From NCBI GenBank assembly GCA_002205965.3, contig NADL03000023.1:620001-684000 (forward strand): DNA of 64,000 bases. Direction: 5' to 3'. Position numbers and translations under genes: made by a program. This document shows, one piece after another, positions 1 to 12,080 of this stretch (its first letter is position 1; the number at the start of each line of letters is the position of its first letter). Source of the DNA: Kappaphycus alvarezii (lineage: Eukaryota; Rhodophyta; Florideophyceae; Gigartinales; Solieriaceae). The notes under the pieces were generated by a model. That model was not told where the DNA came from. It worked only from the letters and a program-made list of their open reading frames with translations, and searched no databases.

Positions 1-1150
1 CCACATGGGCCTTAACTGGATTCAAAGGTGAAGCGAATTAATATGAATTTCTAAAGTAAAAGTGAAAAATGTTTTGAGCTCTTTTTCTATAGCCCCCTAC
101 TTGTTTTACTGGCGTCATATAACTTGCGAAGTTAGCTGCTGTCTATGGCGTACTGAATTATCCCTTTATGAGATGTCACCGTATTATGTATCATGTTCAA
201 GTGGATGCCTACTGGCGCACTGAGGCAGCAGCTTTTTCACAACCAGTTCAATTCCCAACGGAATTTTCAGGGTTTGATAGAGACCAAGCGAGAACTTAAC
301 CAACAACCTCTGGTTCAGCAACCTACGATTCGCACCATAGGCCAGCGTCCCAGTGATGGATGGGAGAAGTTGCTATGGATTATTTAAATTTGGATGCGAT
401 TGCATCTTATTGAGAAGGGTAGAAACTGCAGGATAGATGTCTACTGTAATTAACACTTTACAAAGTAATATTTTACTACAAAGTACTGGGCCTAAAATTT
501 TTTGACTACCACACTACGGTCCTCCAACAAAATTGTCCTCATATGAGGACAAATATATGACGGATAGACACTAAGGAGCACCGTAATAACTTCAGTGCAG
601 TTCTCAGACCACAGGCGCGTTAAACAGTTACTGCGATTTTTAACTAGCTCCTCTCTTTAGTGCAACACCTCTGTTAACAGCGATAATTTCGTTTCCTTTA
701 TTGCATCTATTCTACAACAAACTAGGGCCTAGACCTAATCTAGCACTATATAAAGGGCCCAGTCTGCCGAGTAGCGGACAGACTGGGCATAAGCATCTAA
801 AATATTTAATAACGCCTCAACCGCTTCACCACTCCAACGAAAGTCCTCACGGGCCGAAATTCCGAAATATACGTCCGAGACGATGTATCTGAGAGTAAAT
901 TGAAAATCGCTGCTAGCCAACACTTTACCAGATTTGACATACCACATTATGGTATGCCAAGCCTAGCCAGTTGAATGAAACCTGTAATACAATTATTTTA
1001 TGGGCGGGACCGGAACAGTGACCGAGCTTGGAAACCTCCCAGCCACTATGACCGCCGAGTAGCTGGGCGAAGAAGAACCCGCTTCTCATTCGCAGACGCT
1101 ACCGCTGGCTACCGCCACAGGAGAAACTTTGAAATCACCCCTGCTTCTCC
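1..1150. other. No gene recognised
   Basis: AT-rich start of the window. Short ORFs of 60 to 70 codons occur on both strands, but none shows a motif, membrane pattern or codon bias that I recognise. The only ordered structure seen is the hairpin at 757-788. Confidence 0.5.
757..788. repeat. Inverted repeat (hairpin), 10-bp arms
   Basis: The arms GCCCAGTCTG (757-766) and CAGACTGGGC (779-788) are perfect reverse complements. Inside them CCG and CGG can add three further pairs, leaving a loop of about five bases. It lies just downstream of a TATATAAAG stretch, but no gene starts here, so its role is unknown. Confidence 0.75.
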
Positions 1151-1468
1151 TCATTTAATGGTCATCGCTAGCGCGCCTTCCTTCCCGATATCGACAAGGT
1201 CTCCCGCTTGTAATGTTTTCACTACTGAATCACCGCCAATCAACACCACAAGAGCCGCTATCCAGTATGCACCCCGCATCTCAAGCTTCGTTGGTCCCAC
1301 AGTTCGCGCGCCTTTTCGCAACACTACAACTGCCATAGCTGCAATAAATAGAAAATACCGCTGTCTTGAGCGCATTGACGGAGAGAATTTCGTCACCGTT
1401 ATCGCATCGCCAACCCCTTCATCACTTATAACCGCGGTCGTCGCACTTCCAGAACTCAACGCGTACAT
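1151..1468 (-). CDS. Hypothetical small membrane protein (weak)
   Basis: A 105-codon minus-strand ORF of unrecognised family. Two stretches look membrane-spanning: around residues 38-50 (YFLFIAAMAVVVL) and 67-80 (AYWIAALVVLIGG), separated by a basic segment. A second short ORF upstream on the same strand (start ATG near 1604) also opens with a hydrophobic segment after MSRSL, so the gene may be longer and broken between 1503 and 1468. An overlapping plus-strand ORF of 168 codons covers the same DNA and is less protein-like. No function can be assigned, and a chance ORF remains possible. Confidence 0.3.
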   Translation of the reverse strand: MYALSSGSATTAVISDEGVGDAITVTKFSPSMRSRQRYFLFIAAMAVVVLRKGARTVGPTKLEMRGAYWIAALVVLIGGDSVVKTLQAGDLVDIGKEGALAMTIK

Positions 1469-2081
1469 TAATTCCCTTTAAGACCCACCTCCACCCCAAA
1501 AGTCAGCGTTTCCCTTGCGATAAACGCTTTTTACCGCTATCCTCGTCCACAACCAAGGCATATCCTAGGAACACCCCAATACCTGCGACGAGGGACCTAC
1601 TCATTTTTTGCCCGCTTTGTGATAAAATACTGCAGTCCCCGCACGACTTGGACATCAATATGAAAGGAAAGAAGCACTTTACTGTACTTTATCGTCGTAG
1701 ACAAATCTAAGAATAGTGATTGATTCAGTTCTTCAATTTTAAACCATTTCAAGTAAAATTGTTTGCACTATTTATTTTTCAAAAATAAATTACTTAAAAT
1801 AAAGAACTTTAATATTAGCTTAAGTGCATTAACTAGCTCATCAAGTAATTTTTTCATGACTAGAACCCGGGGTCGTAAATATCAAATTGGATCCCCTCAA
1901 AATATACCAAGCGCTACTCGCTGCACGCAAACAAACACTCAGAAGAATATAGTAACATTATATAAACTGGCTATCACTAGCAACCTATGCTATCTACGGT
2001 ACAAGCATGGATTATACTGCCCCGGATATTTCCGACATTGTAATATACATCACAGTGTAGTACAATTTGCACTCGTACTCG

Positions 2082-2182
2082 ACGAAGGAACCAAGACAGG
2101 CTGTCCTCAAGGAAAAACGATATAAAAGACCGCCGTCGATACAAAGATAGGACTGAGTAAAGTGTATCCGTCTGCATCGTCA
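2082..2182 (+). repeat. 5' LTR of copia 1
   Basis: This matches 6300-6400 over its whole length with only a few substitutions and ends CGTCA. A TATA box (TATAAAAG) lies at 2121-2128 and is conserved in the 3' copy at 6339-6346, as expected for an LTR promoter. Confidence 0.8.
2121..2128 (+). promoter_or_regulatory. TATA box in copia 1 LTR
   Basis: TATAAAAG, placed about 60 bases before the LTR end and repeated at the same place in the 3' LTR. It probably drove transcription of the element. Confidence 0.5.
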
Positions 2183-2436
2183 GGGTATGGGCAACAACGT
2201 CACCGCTGCCAACTGAAACCCCGACGCACCCCCGCGATCCCGAGACTCTATCCGACCCACCTATTCCACCTGGAGCCCCCACACACTCACTCACCACCGC
2301 CCGAAGCCGGCGGGCCGCCCGAAGAGCCGCCCAAGCACTGTTCACGGAACTTACACAAGAACTGCTCCGTCTCACGAGACTAAGAGCCTCCGAACCCGAC
2401 CTACTCTATCATAGAACAACTGACAAGACACACTGA

Positions 2437-3281
2437 ATGTATAATATACCACTCCCCAAGATAGACCGACTCGGCAGGGCCAGCATAGCCCCGTGGCTCA
2501 TCTCCATCCAAGCGGCTGCCGCGTCCCTCCACGCTCGCGCCCACATCACAGGTGATCCAGAGCCGCCTAACGACCCTGCCCAACTCCAAGCCTTCGAAGA
2601 CCGAAGAGATATCCTGCTCGGTGCGCTGATCGAGTCCATTCCCAGCGAAATCGCTAACCATATTGTCCAACAAGACCTCATCCCGCACTGTATCAACTGA
2701 TCAACACCATCAAGACACACCTGGACACCACGAGGGCCAGCGATCACAAGTATCTCAAGTCAGTCGCCGAAAACACACGCTTTACTGATGACATAGACAT
2801 CAAGACATATGCAGCAAAACACGAAGCCATCCGACCCAAATGCTAGCTGTCAAATACCCGGAAATCCCGGACCCTCAAACGACAGTGGAATTTCTCATCG
2901 ATGGCCTACGCACCAACCCCTCCTTCTCCGACATCGGATTCCAAATGCTCACCAACAAGCCGGTCGACACTAAAGACTTCGTCCACAAATTCAATGAGTA
3001 CAGCACGTTTGTCACGAACGCCTCTGCAGGCCTGAGCACACCAACGCTCTCAGCGTCCTTAGAGCGCCAAGCTGTCACCCTCAACGATATCAGGAACAAA
3101 TCAAGCACTCCGCCTAGACCACAAGCAGACCCCGCGCCGCAACTTCAAACCCTGCCAACACCACATTGCCCTCGAATTCGCCAATCTCCGCCACTCCGAC
3201 GGGCACTGCCGTGACCCCAACCAACCCCGCAACAGACGAGCCAAAGCTGCAGCCAAAGAGGTGAGCGTGGACTACGACTAG
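2437..3281 (+). pseudogene. Copia 1 gag-like region
   Basis: Two main open segments (2437-2700 and 2840-3281, the latter in more than one frame) encode an alpha-helical gag-like protein. Recognisable stretches are TTVEFLIDGL, VHKFNEYSTFV and ERQAVTLNDI. At the end, around 3140-3280, a cysteine/histidine cluster (PCQHH ... RHSDGHC) followed by a basic tail looks like a modified nucleocapsid zinc knuckle. Gag packages the element RNA. The frame breaks mean that no full protein can be made from this sequence. Confidence 0.55.
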
Positions 3282-3344
3282 CTCGCACAGGACATTCACC
3301 AACTACTGAACAACGCCGACGATTAGGATATGAATACAGCCTAG

Positions 3345-3560
3345 GACACTCCCAGTAATTTCTTCCATCTCGACTCGGCCGCCACCCCACCGTCCTCACA
3401 AAACCCACCCACCGCATGAAGCCCATCCTCCGCCCAATCCCCACCTCAGCAGCCACTAATGATATCTCTGTGTTCACCCACGCCGGACCTGTCATCATTC
3501 AGACCACGCAGAGTAACCATCTGCGCTTCCCGCACTATCCAACCCGTCCCTGAAGCACAA
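3345..3560 (+). pseudogene. Copia 1 aspartic protease fragment
   Basis: FHLDSAATP, beginning at 3363, corresponds to the copia protease active site (usually LDSGAT), with Gly changed to Ala. The aspartate is present, but a stop follows about 15 codons later in the same frame. The protease would have cut the polyprotein. Confidence 0.5.
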
Positions 3561-3974
3561 ATTGCTGTCCGTGCGCTCCCTTGCCAAGCATTACGGCCCG
3601 TCACCTTCGACAGAGACACTGGCCTCATCACTCGACGTCGACGGCGCGGTGACAACCCCCCGAAAATCATCGCCCGAGCACAGTGGAATGATGACCTACA
3701 AGGCTACATCCTCGAAGACCGACGGACCACTGCCAAGATAGTCCGCATTCAAAAATACCTGAGCCGTAAAGCCAAACCTAGAACAACAAAGTCACCTCCA
3801 CCTACCAACACCACAGCAGCACCACCGCACCCAAACCACCCACCACCCACAACACAGAGGTCAACAAACCTTCCCCACAACCATCCCTCCTGCGTTCACT
3901 CAAGCAACATCCACCCCGTATCCCCACTCCCAACCCCCAACCAACACAACGCAACACCGCACTCGCCAGAGCAC

Positions 3975-4586
3975 TCCACAACTGGCACCTCAAGCTAAAC
4001 CACGCACACCCCCGCGCTATTTAGCAGATGGCCAAAGACCATACAATCCCTTCCCTGCTCCACAGCCTAGCCGCCCCACCCCCACCCATCACCTGCGACC
4101 CCTGCCGGAATGCCAAACTCACCAAAGCCCCCAACAGACGAAACCGCAAAAAATATGCAATCGGAAGATACGTAAGCTCTGACACCTGTGGTCCAATTAC
4201 CCCCACGTCCAAACATGGCCACAACCACTTCTTAACTTTCATTGACGCACAGAGCCGCTACCTGTCAGTCTACTTCCTCACTACTCGCAGCCAAGTCGGT
4301 TGGTTCACCCGCATCCACATGGCATACATAACTACCAATAAGGGCTCCCCTCCCCAGACGGTACGAGTCAACAATGAAAAAAGAGTTCCTCTCAAAAGAC
4401 CTCCAGCACCCCTTTAGCACCCACGGCACCCAACTAAAAGCCAGCACACCAAACCAACCACAGGAGAACAGCGGAGCAGACCGAATCAACTTAACCTTAC
4501 TCAACGCCACCCGTGCTGCCCCGCACCACCGCCAGGCTACCCGATGTCTTCTGGGAGATGCCCTACAAGACGCTGCTTTTAAATAA
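3975..4586 (+). pseudogene. Copia 1 integrase (zinc-binding and core, decayed)
   Basis: The pre-integrase zinc region reads NWHLKLNHAHPRAI then CDPCRNAK, followed by the core start DTCGPITPTSKHGHNHF and FIDAQSRY. The second catalytic aspartate (normally in RTDNGTEF) reads VRVNNEK, so D is replaced by N, and the frame changes in a run of A at 4376-4381. The third catalytic residue region reads ENSGADRIN where GVAERMN is expected, so E is replaced by D. Two of the three DDE residues are thus altered, which argues for genuine decay rather than only sequencing error. Confidence 0.7.
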
Positions 4587-4899
4587 ATCCTCATGCGGCA
4601 CTCCGCAACTCAAACATCACCTTACACTTTATGGCACAGCCACCCACCACCAGCGATGAAACTATTTATCTTCGGAGAACTTGGACACATCCTCATACAC
4701 AAAACCAAAAACGAAACTAGACCGAGGGCTCAACTGGTCCGATACATGTGCCCTATCGACACCAATATCATTCGAGTCCGGAATCCGGAAACGAACAGCT
4801 ACCTCTAAGCCAGAGCAGACGACTTCAAGCACTAACAACCCCCAACAAGACCCCTCCCTCACCACCAGTATATCATTTGCAACAACTTCGCAACGACTC

Positions 4900-6207
4900 C
4901 CGAACCCACCCCAACCCTTCACTCAAGCCCGCCGATACCAAGACGCAGCGCAATGGGCACCCGCCCACGACAAAGAACTAGCACCTGTCTTCGTCAGGGA
5001 ATACCCACGGTTTAATGGCACCCTAAGACACCCGGGACGAGTCGACATCCTTCTCCGCAACCTATACGGAACCCCCCCCGCCGCATACAACTACTTCAAG
5101 GGACTGGGCAACCACCTCCAATCCCATGGCTACAACCAGAGCAATGCCAACCCTTTCCTCTTCCACAAAACCGTCCAAGGTGAACCGATACTCATAGCCG
5201 TCAGCATGGGCGACTTTCTACCAATCTTCCACTCTCAAAAACTCATCGATGACCTATTCACCACCCTAAAAAAGAAGTACAGAGTCACCGACCTAGGACA
5301 CCCGACAACCTACATCAAATGGCACATCAACACAACCACAACGGGAGAAATCCACCTACCACAACCCCATGTGGTCCAAAACCTCCTCCACAAAACTCGC
5401 CTCACGCAAACTCGACCCAGAACGACACCAATCCCGGAGAACGCCAACTGGGAAGCTGCACGCAGCTCAGCTCCCCTCAGCTCAACGGTCACCATGCGCC
5501 TTCAAACCTTGATTGGCGACCTCCGCTCTCACCGACAGCTCCGTCCAGACATACACTTTGCCGTCAAAAAGCTAGCGGAACAGATGCACCGACCCACAGA
5601 ACAGCATCAACACCTACTCAAATGGCTGCTCCATCTAAGCGCAACAAAAACCCATGTCATCTTATACCGAAACGGAACCTCCCAGACCCAATTCGGCCAC
5701 CCGATCACGACATACAGCGACTCAGACAACGCAAATGACGGAGACCGAAAATACCGTTCCGAGATTTTCCCCACTGCCTGGGGTTCACCGATCGCGTAGT
5801 CCAGCGCTAAGCAGAGCATTTTTGCCAAATCAACATGTGAAGCCGAATGTGTCGCCGGATCGGACGCCGCTGCCCAATGCTTATGGCTGAGAAGACTGCT
5901 CACCAACTGCGGCATCCCCTCGTCCAGGCCAACCAAAATCCTCATTGAAAACACATCAGCCTTCAGGGTTGCAAACAACCAATCCCCAACGAAAAGACGT
6001 AAACTAATCGATGTGGCCTACCACCACCTTGCAGACAACTTAGTAAAAGAAACATCGTATTCAAATACGTACCATCGCCCCACAATGTCGCCGACATCCT
6101 CACCGAGGCCCTGGGCAAAAAAAATCGCGCAACACACTGCCCAACTCCGCCTCACCGACATCCCGACAATCGACACTAAGCAGCAACCACAATCCACCGC
6201 CCAATAA
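4900..6207 (+). pseudogene. Copia 1 reverse transcriptase and RNase H
   Basis: An open frame to 5799 carries an RVT_2-type reverse transcriptase lacking its middle part. It contains NLYGTPPAAYNYF (the usual LYGLKQA block), NANPFLF, and AVSMGDFL where the catalytic YVDD block should be, so the catalytic pair is damaged. LTDLGHP-like text and a copia RNase H start (YSDSDNANDGDRKY) follow. From 5800 the RNase H continues in another frame with WSSAKQSIFAKSTCEAE and LWLRRLL. Its job was to copy the element RNA to DNA; this copy is inactive. Confidence 0.75.
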
Positions 6208-6299
6208 GACACCAATTTCGTCCTCGATCGCCCTTTTTCACCGGGACTGACGAAGGAACCCAGAAATACACAGGAAAACGGGCATCAAGGACGCAATTA

Positions 6300-6400
6300 A
6301 CGATGGAACCAAGAAAGGCTGTCCTCAAGGAAAAACAATATAAAAGACCGTCGTCGATACAAAGATAGGACTGAGTAAATAGTATCCGTCTGTATCGTCA
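6300..6400 (+). repeat. 3' LTR of copia 1
   Basis: Counterpart of 2082-2182, sharing the TATA box (6339-6346) and the terminal CGTCA at 6400. About ten differences are seen by eye between the copies, so the insertion is not recent. Confidence 0.8.
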
Positions 6401-7495
6401 GTACTGTACTGCCATCGGCAGAGCTGTTTTAGGGATCTCTTTATGATTCAATTTTTATTCATGCTAGCGCACTGCTACTACCAGGAACTGTACTGTACAG
6501 TAAGGGAAATTTTCGATTGTCCTCCGCCATTAATATTGGTTCTGTATAGACACCCGAGAGCGACTGAGGGTTGGCAGTCCGGACCACTCGGCCCCCAACT
6601 TAGATATGATATTTTCGCATGGGAAACGCACCTATTGGGCCAAGCGTCGTTACTTATCTCTAACTTGGACCGCCATTACTTGGCTGACATTCACTTAACT
6701 TACCCCGCCGTCGGATAACTCTAACCTAACTAACTAGAATTTATACCTATTTGGCAAATAGGTCCCCAGAATGGACAGCCACCCTGGTATTGGCTCTGAA
6801 CTTGGCTCCCAACTTCCGCCTTTGCAGAGCAACCTTGCCAACTGCAACGTTGGCTATAGCCACGTTTATATGCCTGGGTTCCCCTTTTATTTCCCCTCTT
6901 ATCTAATATTATACTAACCCTTTCCTCGTTTGTTGTGATATTCACTCACACTTGCGGCCCCGGACTCCGGCGTCTACATACAAATAGGAACTTCAAGTTT
7001 GTCGTTGGTGAAAACAACGTTATCTCCAAAGGAGGTAATCAGCACTGCTGACCCCTTACTATCTCCTCTGTCCTATACTGCACATCTGGTGTCCACGGTT
7101 CTTTGGAATCGATTCCTCCCAAATTTCTGGCATTCCATGGAACCCGGCCCGGTGTTACATCCCGGAGGATGATTATATCGTCTAGCAATCCAAGTAATCA
7201 CCCCCGCTCTACCACCCCAACTTCCAACTTCTCCTCGCCGTCGGCGAGTAGTGCTACTGCATCGCAGGTTGCTTAAAGAGAAAGAGGGATAGAGAACACC
7301 CTGTGAGTCCTGGTGTGTGCGTCTGTTGGTTTTCTCATTACCTGACGGGATTCAATACCAGACGAGAAAAACTACGCACCGCGCACTGAACTACACGCGG
7401 ACCCAACATCTACTGAAGCTACCATAGCCGCCAGCCCTAGCTCAGGAAACGTACTTTCTTCCTCCTGAAAAGATCCTCAACTGCAAAAATAACCT
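6401..7495. other. No gene recognised
   Basis: Between copia 1 and copia 2. It contains the 12-bp perfect palindrome TACTGTACAGTA at 6491-6502 and a pyrimidine-rich stretch from about 6860 to 7100. The latter may belong to the untranslated leader or LTR of copia 2, but I could not find its partner repeat. Confidence 0.4.
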
Positions 7496-9479
7496 TTGGA
7501 ATATCAATCTCCCCAAAAACCGTCTTCTCGTATCCCACAACCGAGAATGAACAAAAGTACATCTCAAAACAAGAACCCTCTCCACAAAGGCCTCCGTGCA
7601 CCATTCAATCCAAATGAAGCCCCCTTGCCACCAAATTTTCACCACGATAAACATGATATCGTCTTCGGCCACAACATACATCTAACAATGGAGAGAAAAA
7701 GAATTTTTTAACGCGATCCGCGGCTATGAGAGGGAAAATAACCTGTTTGGCGAGGAATTTCGTCAAACACTGGCGAATGATTTTTAGTACCAGCTAATGT
7801 TTCGAATTATATTTTTCGAATTATATTATTCGAAAACAAGGGGATATCTTTCTGTTTCCTGCTTTTCTGCGAAAGCCATTACATAAAGATCGCAAAAAAT
7901 CAACCAAGGACTTGTCTTCGAAGTTTTATGCACAATATACCGTGAACCAATTTGCACCGTTGCAAAATCATACACCAATCTACTTCTCAACGCCGAAACT
8001 CCAGCAAACAAAATCCAGTTGAACAAAATAACTCCGAAAACTCCCGCTCATAATGCACCTCATGAACCGATTAAACCTGACGTCACTAAAATTGCATCGG
8101 CCATATCCGCCAGACTTAACCAAGACTACTGAAATTTTCTGGAGTTATACATAAAGTCATTCAACTAAGTGTTGAGGAATAAACTGCGCTTTCGAGACTG
8201 AAACCTTAGCCGTGAACAAAAGAAAGCAATTTATACATCTACTATTCACTATAAACGCCATGAAATACTACCAAAAACACATTGTAGGACAAATCCGATA
8301 CTTTGGAGAAGCTATTGCAATTATGGGCACAGAATTTAACAGAATTATGGCCAAAAACGCTTCTTCTGCTTTCGCTCCAATTTTTCAGCCCAGAATTTCG
8401 TCCCGGAAAGACTCAATTCCGGCACAGTGCTAGATAAAATCCATAGCCTGAGCACAAAATATGGTCCCAAAGCCCTCCTCATAGCCGGTCTGAAGGATCC
8501 AAGGTGTATTGCTTGTGAAACGCAGTGAGAAGCTGTGACTGGGCACGCGAAACTTTTGCTTGTGCAACTTCTACGGTAATTCCATACCAAAGAATGTACA
8601 TTTGGCTATATTGCACTATTCAGACTATGGAGGGAACAGTATTTGCTCAATCAAATCAGTCTAGCTACTGCAAATATTACGTAAATTGGCCCACCATAGC
8701 ACAAATTACGGTCTTCAGGCCGTTTATGGACGCCTTCACAAATCTTCTGAATAAACACATGGACATATTTGCTCTGTAAATCAAGCAGATACTCGCCTCT
8801 GTTGGAGATGTGAATCACCAGGCCATGTTCTGGCTGACAGTCCTAAACAAAAACCGGGGCAGACAGCAGCATGGAAGTTTGCTCATTTTCGAAAAAAAAT
8901 TCGTTAACGAGAACACTGCTTTTAAACGCTTTCTGTTCGAAGCAATACAAAAATCTAATCATGCCATGTAGATCAGGAAAAATATTCAAACGATATGAAA
9001 CCAGGTTTTGATAAGTTTGAGGAGCTCACTGAAGCAGGTCGTTCAGTTAACGACGAAGCTAACAGCATCAAAAGCTTGTATTTCAACCAAGAATCCCCAG
9101 TCGATGTTCCCAGTTCGCTTCAGGAATCCTCAAGCAGTCACCAAGATCAGTCCAAAATGACAGCCATGAATTGTTTTTTATTAGGTTATCCAGTCCAAGC
9201 ATTGTTCCGTTGGAACCCCCCCTTATCAAGCAGAATGAGGGACTAGAAGATATTCATTGGCCAAAAAAAGACCAAAAAGTGTACTTACTGCCCAAGGAAA
9301 CTGTGGAAATTCATACCACAAACATTTCATATCTCAAAGTTCCCTTATCATCAGCATTCGAACGTATATGCCTGGAAATATGAGCGCAGCGATCTTTCGT
9401 CCGACAGAGGCTGGCAAACAGTTACTTCAAAATGGTTAAGTTCAAACCCACCAGTAGCCCATCACAAACATCACAAACA

Positions 9480-9838
9480 TACGTCCGTTTCGGCGACGGA
9501 TGCGACAAGAGCCTCGCAAAATTCCATTTCGTATACCAACCCCAAATGGAGGATTTCTCTTATTACTAATGGACGTCGTTAGGGAAAAGATGCCAACGCT
9601 TTTCGTACTACACATAGTCGACAAGGAGAGGCTAGTTGCAGACAAAGTCGGCAATGCACTCGTCAGAAAACACTTTGGCTGGAGAACTACCATCCCCCGA
9701 AAACTTCGACAACTCTTCGTCGTCTGTAATTTTACCGAAATTTATTTCACGAAACGAGAATTGGGACGTATTCACCATCACTTCTTCAATCCCTCCGCAG
9801 AAAGACTATGCAAACTTATCAAAAGGGCTCATTAATAT
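9480..9838 (+). pseudogene. Copia 2 protease linker and integrase zinc-binding domain
   Basis: An ORF at 9500-9835 reads IPTPNGGFLLLLMDV, then LVADKVGNALV, then RELGRIHHHFFNPSAERLCKLIKRAH. The last block is the HHCC zinc-binding head of the integrase (H..H spacing RIHHHFFNPS), which precedes the catalytic core. Immediately before it, TYVRFGDG resembles the start of the protease in this clade. This is the longest uninterrupted open segment of the element. Confidence 0.6.
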
Positions 9839-10859
9839 CAAACATCCGAAGGTGCAGTAAACTCTCAACCATATCTCACAAGCCTGCACTAACTATCGAC
9901 ATCTCTCTCCAAAACCACAATCATTCAAATTACTCCTTCAAGACTATATAATATTTAACTCCATACTTGCCCTGGAACTCATTTTGAAAAAAGACGCGCC
10001 ATACTTCACGGTGTAGACTACCAAAACTCATTTCAGTGCCGCTGATATCCTAACGGGACAATCCTTCGGTGAAATTTAGCGCTCTTTCCTGAAATTGTGG
10101 GCCGCAGTTTACATCATATTCAATTCGATCAAATATCCGTCTTTATCTCACTACGCTTCCGAGATATAACAAAAATGGCTGGAATCAAACTAGAATTATC
10201 CGAAATAGAATCTAAAAATTCACTTGGATATGGAGAACGATAACACGAGCCACTTCTTCGAACACTTCGGAAAATCCGCCTCAACTATCCTGGCGTAGAA
10301 TTTGCCCCTGCCCTCCAACTTTCCGTCAAAGCTATAAACGCCACAATGAACTCAGACGACCTCTTCCCATCCCTTCTTGTTTACATAACTATGCCATTGT
10401 GTCCGGCCGTGAACACTCGTTACCAAACAAAGTAGAAATAGTGAGGGCTTCGGCAGCGGCCCGTGCCGAAATGGGAACTATCACGTTCCAAATACGAATC
10501 CAAAGGGCACTTCAATCCAACCTACCGGCGGCCACGAAATATTCATTCAAATATGTTGGAAAAGCCCTATTGTATTGAGAAAAGTAACAAATTAAGTGGT
10601 CGGGTCCCTTAAAGATCCCTCGTCTTGATGACAAGGAATCCTTTCTGGATCGCAATGGCGAAATCCTTCAGCATTCAATATCGCAACTCCGCCCTTTCAT
10701 CCGAGATCTTACAGATCTCGGAGACAAATACTCATACATCCTACATTAAATATTCAATCCAAATGCAGCGAAACTTAATGAGATGCAGTCATCACTGTAT
10801 CCCGATTAACTCATCATGGAAATACTTCACCCTTAAGGTCCACGTTGTGCAACACCCAA

Positions 10860-11300
10860 ATTGCCCGATGCCAAACGTAAGGAAATAAAAGGAATCATTG
10901 ATAGAAGTACTTGGGAAGTTGTCCTCAGAAGTGACATACCCAATAATGCGAATATACTGAACGGGCGCTTCTTCCTCTTCATTGAGAACTTCGAAACGGA
11001 CTCAGCCACTTTCAAGGCACTATTTGTGGTGCAAAATAACAGTGACAAAAAATATTACCAAGTACACCAGTACACACTTCTTTTCAATCATCTACTATTG
11101 CCTCAGTATCCGTCAATTATGATTTCCACCTATGGAGTCGTGATTTTCGATAAGCCTATCTTCAGTCCGCACAACAGCTTATGGACAAAGTCTACATCAA
11201 ACCCAACGAAGAGCTGACCCTCCAATCAGAATACTTTTTACTGTTGAAACCCATGTACAGCCTCCCAGACGCTAGAGACTATTGGAATGAAACCGACGTC
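10860..11300 (+). pseudogene. Copia 2 reverse transcriptase fragment
   Basis: The stretch from PDAKRKEIKGIID through NANILNGRFFLFIENF and KALFVVQNNSDK is an RVT_2 N-terminal half (compare IP..A..L..RFV..IK in relatives). In another frame YLQSAQQLMDKVYIKP and LLKPMYSLPDARDYW follow, equal to the usual QAYLQS..L.R.VYIK and LLKPLYGL.DSGDYW. The catalytic YVDD part is not seen, so it is deleted or unreadable. Confidence 0.7.
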
Positions 11301-11689
11301 TGTTGAAGCTTCGCTTAATTTCAAGCACAGTGCAGATGGTCTACTTGGCTTAATTGGTACTCAATTTGACAACAATATCATTTTTTCTGCGGCGAATTTT
11401 TGGAAGAGACTGAAATGACCCTCCAACGCTTCGAATCTAGAGAGCGCGACCTTGACAACATCAAATTTGCTGAAATCAACGTTGAGACAACTCTAGATTG
11501 AACAATTACACATCAGAGGTCATTCATAACAACATTCAAGTAATTAACACTTGATTCCACTTTCTCAGACTTCCAGTCTCTACGTACAACCCTCTCATGT
11601 TCTTTTTATACTCGTCCGGATGTAAATGACTCTACAGGGTCATAAAACCTCCACCACAAACTTCACCTTCATCTTCGGTATCTGAAACA

Positions 11690-12080
11690 GGACTTATATA
11701 GCCTTCGCTTCAAATTATGCTGGTATTCTTCCCCCGTAAACAACTCCTACCTAACATGTCAACTTGGTTACATCATCCTGATCGCCGACAAAAATAATAA
11801 ATGTCATTTCCTTGCGTACTCAAGTCGGAAAAGCAGTCTGGTAAGTCGTTCTGTTCTCGATGGCGAGTTCTATGCCTTCTGCGGATGCGTTTGACTTTGC
11901 CTACACACTGAAAAGAGACCTTTAGTCAATATACGGTCAAATCATACCGCGCAACATGTTTACCTATTCTAAGTAACTCTTCAACTTAATTACAAAATGC
12001 TCAAGACGGCAAAGAATATAATAGACACCAGATTTGCTACTAATTTAAGCACAGAGGTAGATTGTCGGAGGCCCGGTTGT
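11690..12080 (+). pseudogene. Copia 2 RNase H fragment
   Basis: QLGYIILIADKNNKC, then YSSRKSSLVSRSVLDGEFYAF, matches copia RNase H (the QLGY...LAD, SSYKSRRV and SVLGGE.YA blocks). SLFNLITKCS-like text follows to about 12080. RNase H removes the RNA strand during reverse transcription. Frame changes within it mean it is dead. Confidence 0.65.

Larger units (their letters stand above)
2082..6400 (+). mobile_element. Ty1/copia LTR retrotransposon 1 (decayed)
   Basis: A plus-strand element bounded by two nearly identical repeats of about 101 bp (2082-2182 and 6300-6400). Inside, in copia order, are gag-like sequence, a protease motif, GAG-pre-integrase and integrase, reverse transcriptase and RNase H. 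The reading frame changes many times and the catalytic motifs have drifted, so the copy is dead. The sense strand is strikingly C-rich and G-poor, unlike copia 3. The LTRs are very short for the superfamily. Their 5' limit is only the start of alignable sequence: a second partial copy of the LTR start, GACGAAGGAACC, at about 6249 makes the true edge uncertain. Confidence 0.85.
7496..12080 (+). mobile_element. Ty1/copia retrotransposon 2 (heavily decayed, different clade)
   Basis: The plus strand carries scattered copia domains in the right order: a protease-to-integrase linker and zinc-binding domain (about 9480-9835), integrase core (about 9950-10580), RVT_2 reverse transcriptase (about 10860-11290) and RNase H (about 11690-12080). 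Frames shift and stops occur every few tens of codons, so this copy is much older than copia 3. Wording such as LLLLMDVVREKMP, LVADKVGNALV and RELGRIHHHFFNPSAERL marks a clade distinct from the other copia copies here. The limits are only the outermost recognisable text; no LTR pair was found. Confidence 0.7.

Noticed and set aside
975-1481. 168-codon plus-strand ORF
   Set aside because: It is the complement of the minus-strand ORF 1151-1468, has no domain, and its composition does not look like a folded protein.
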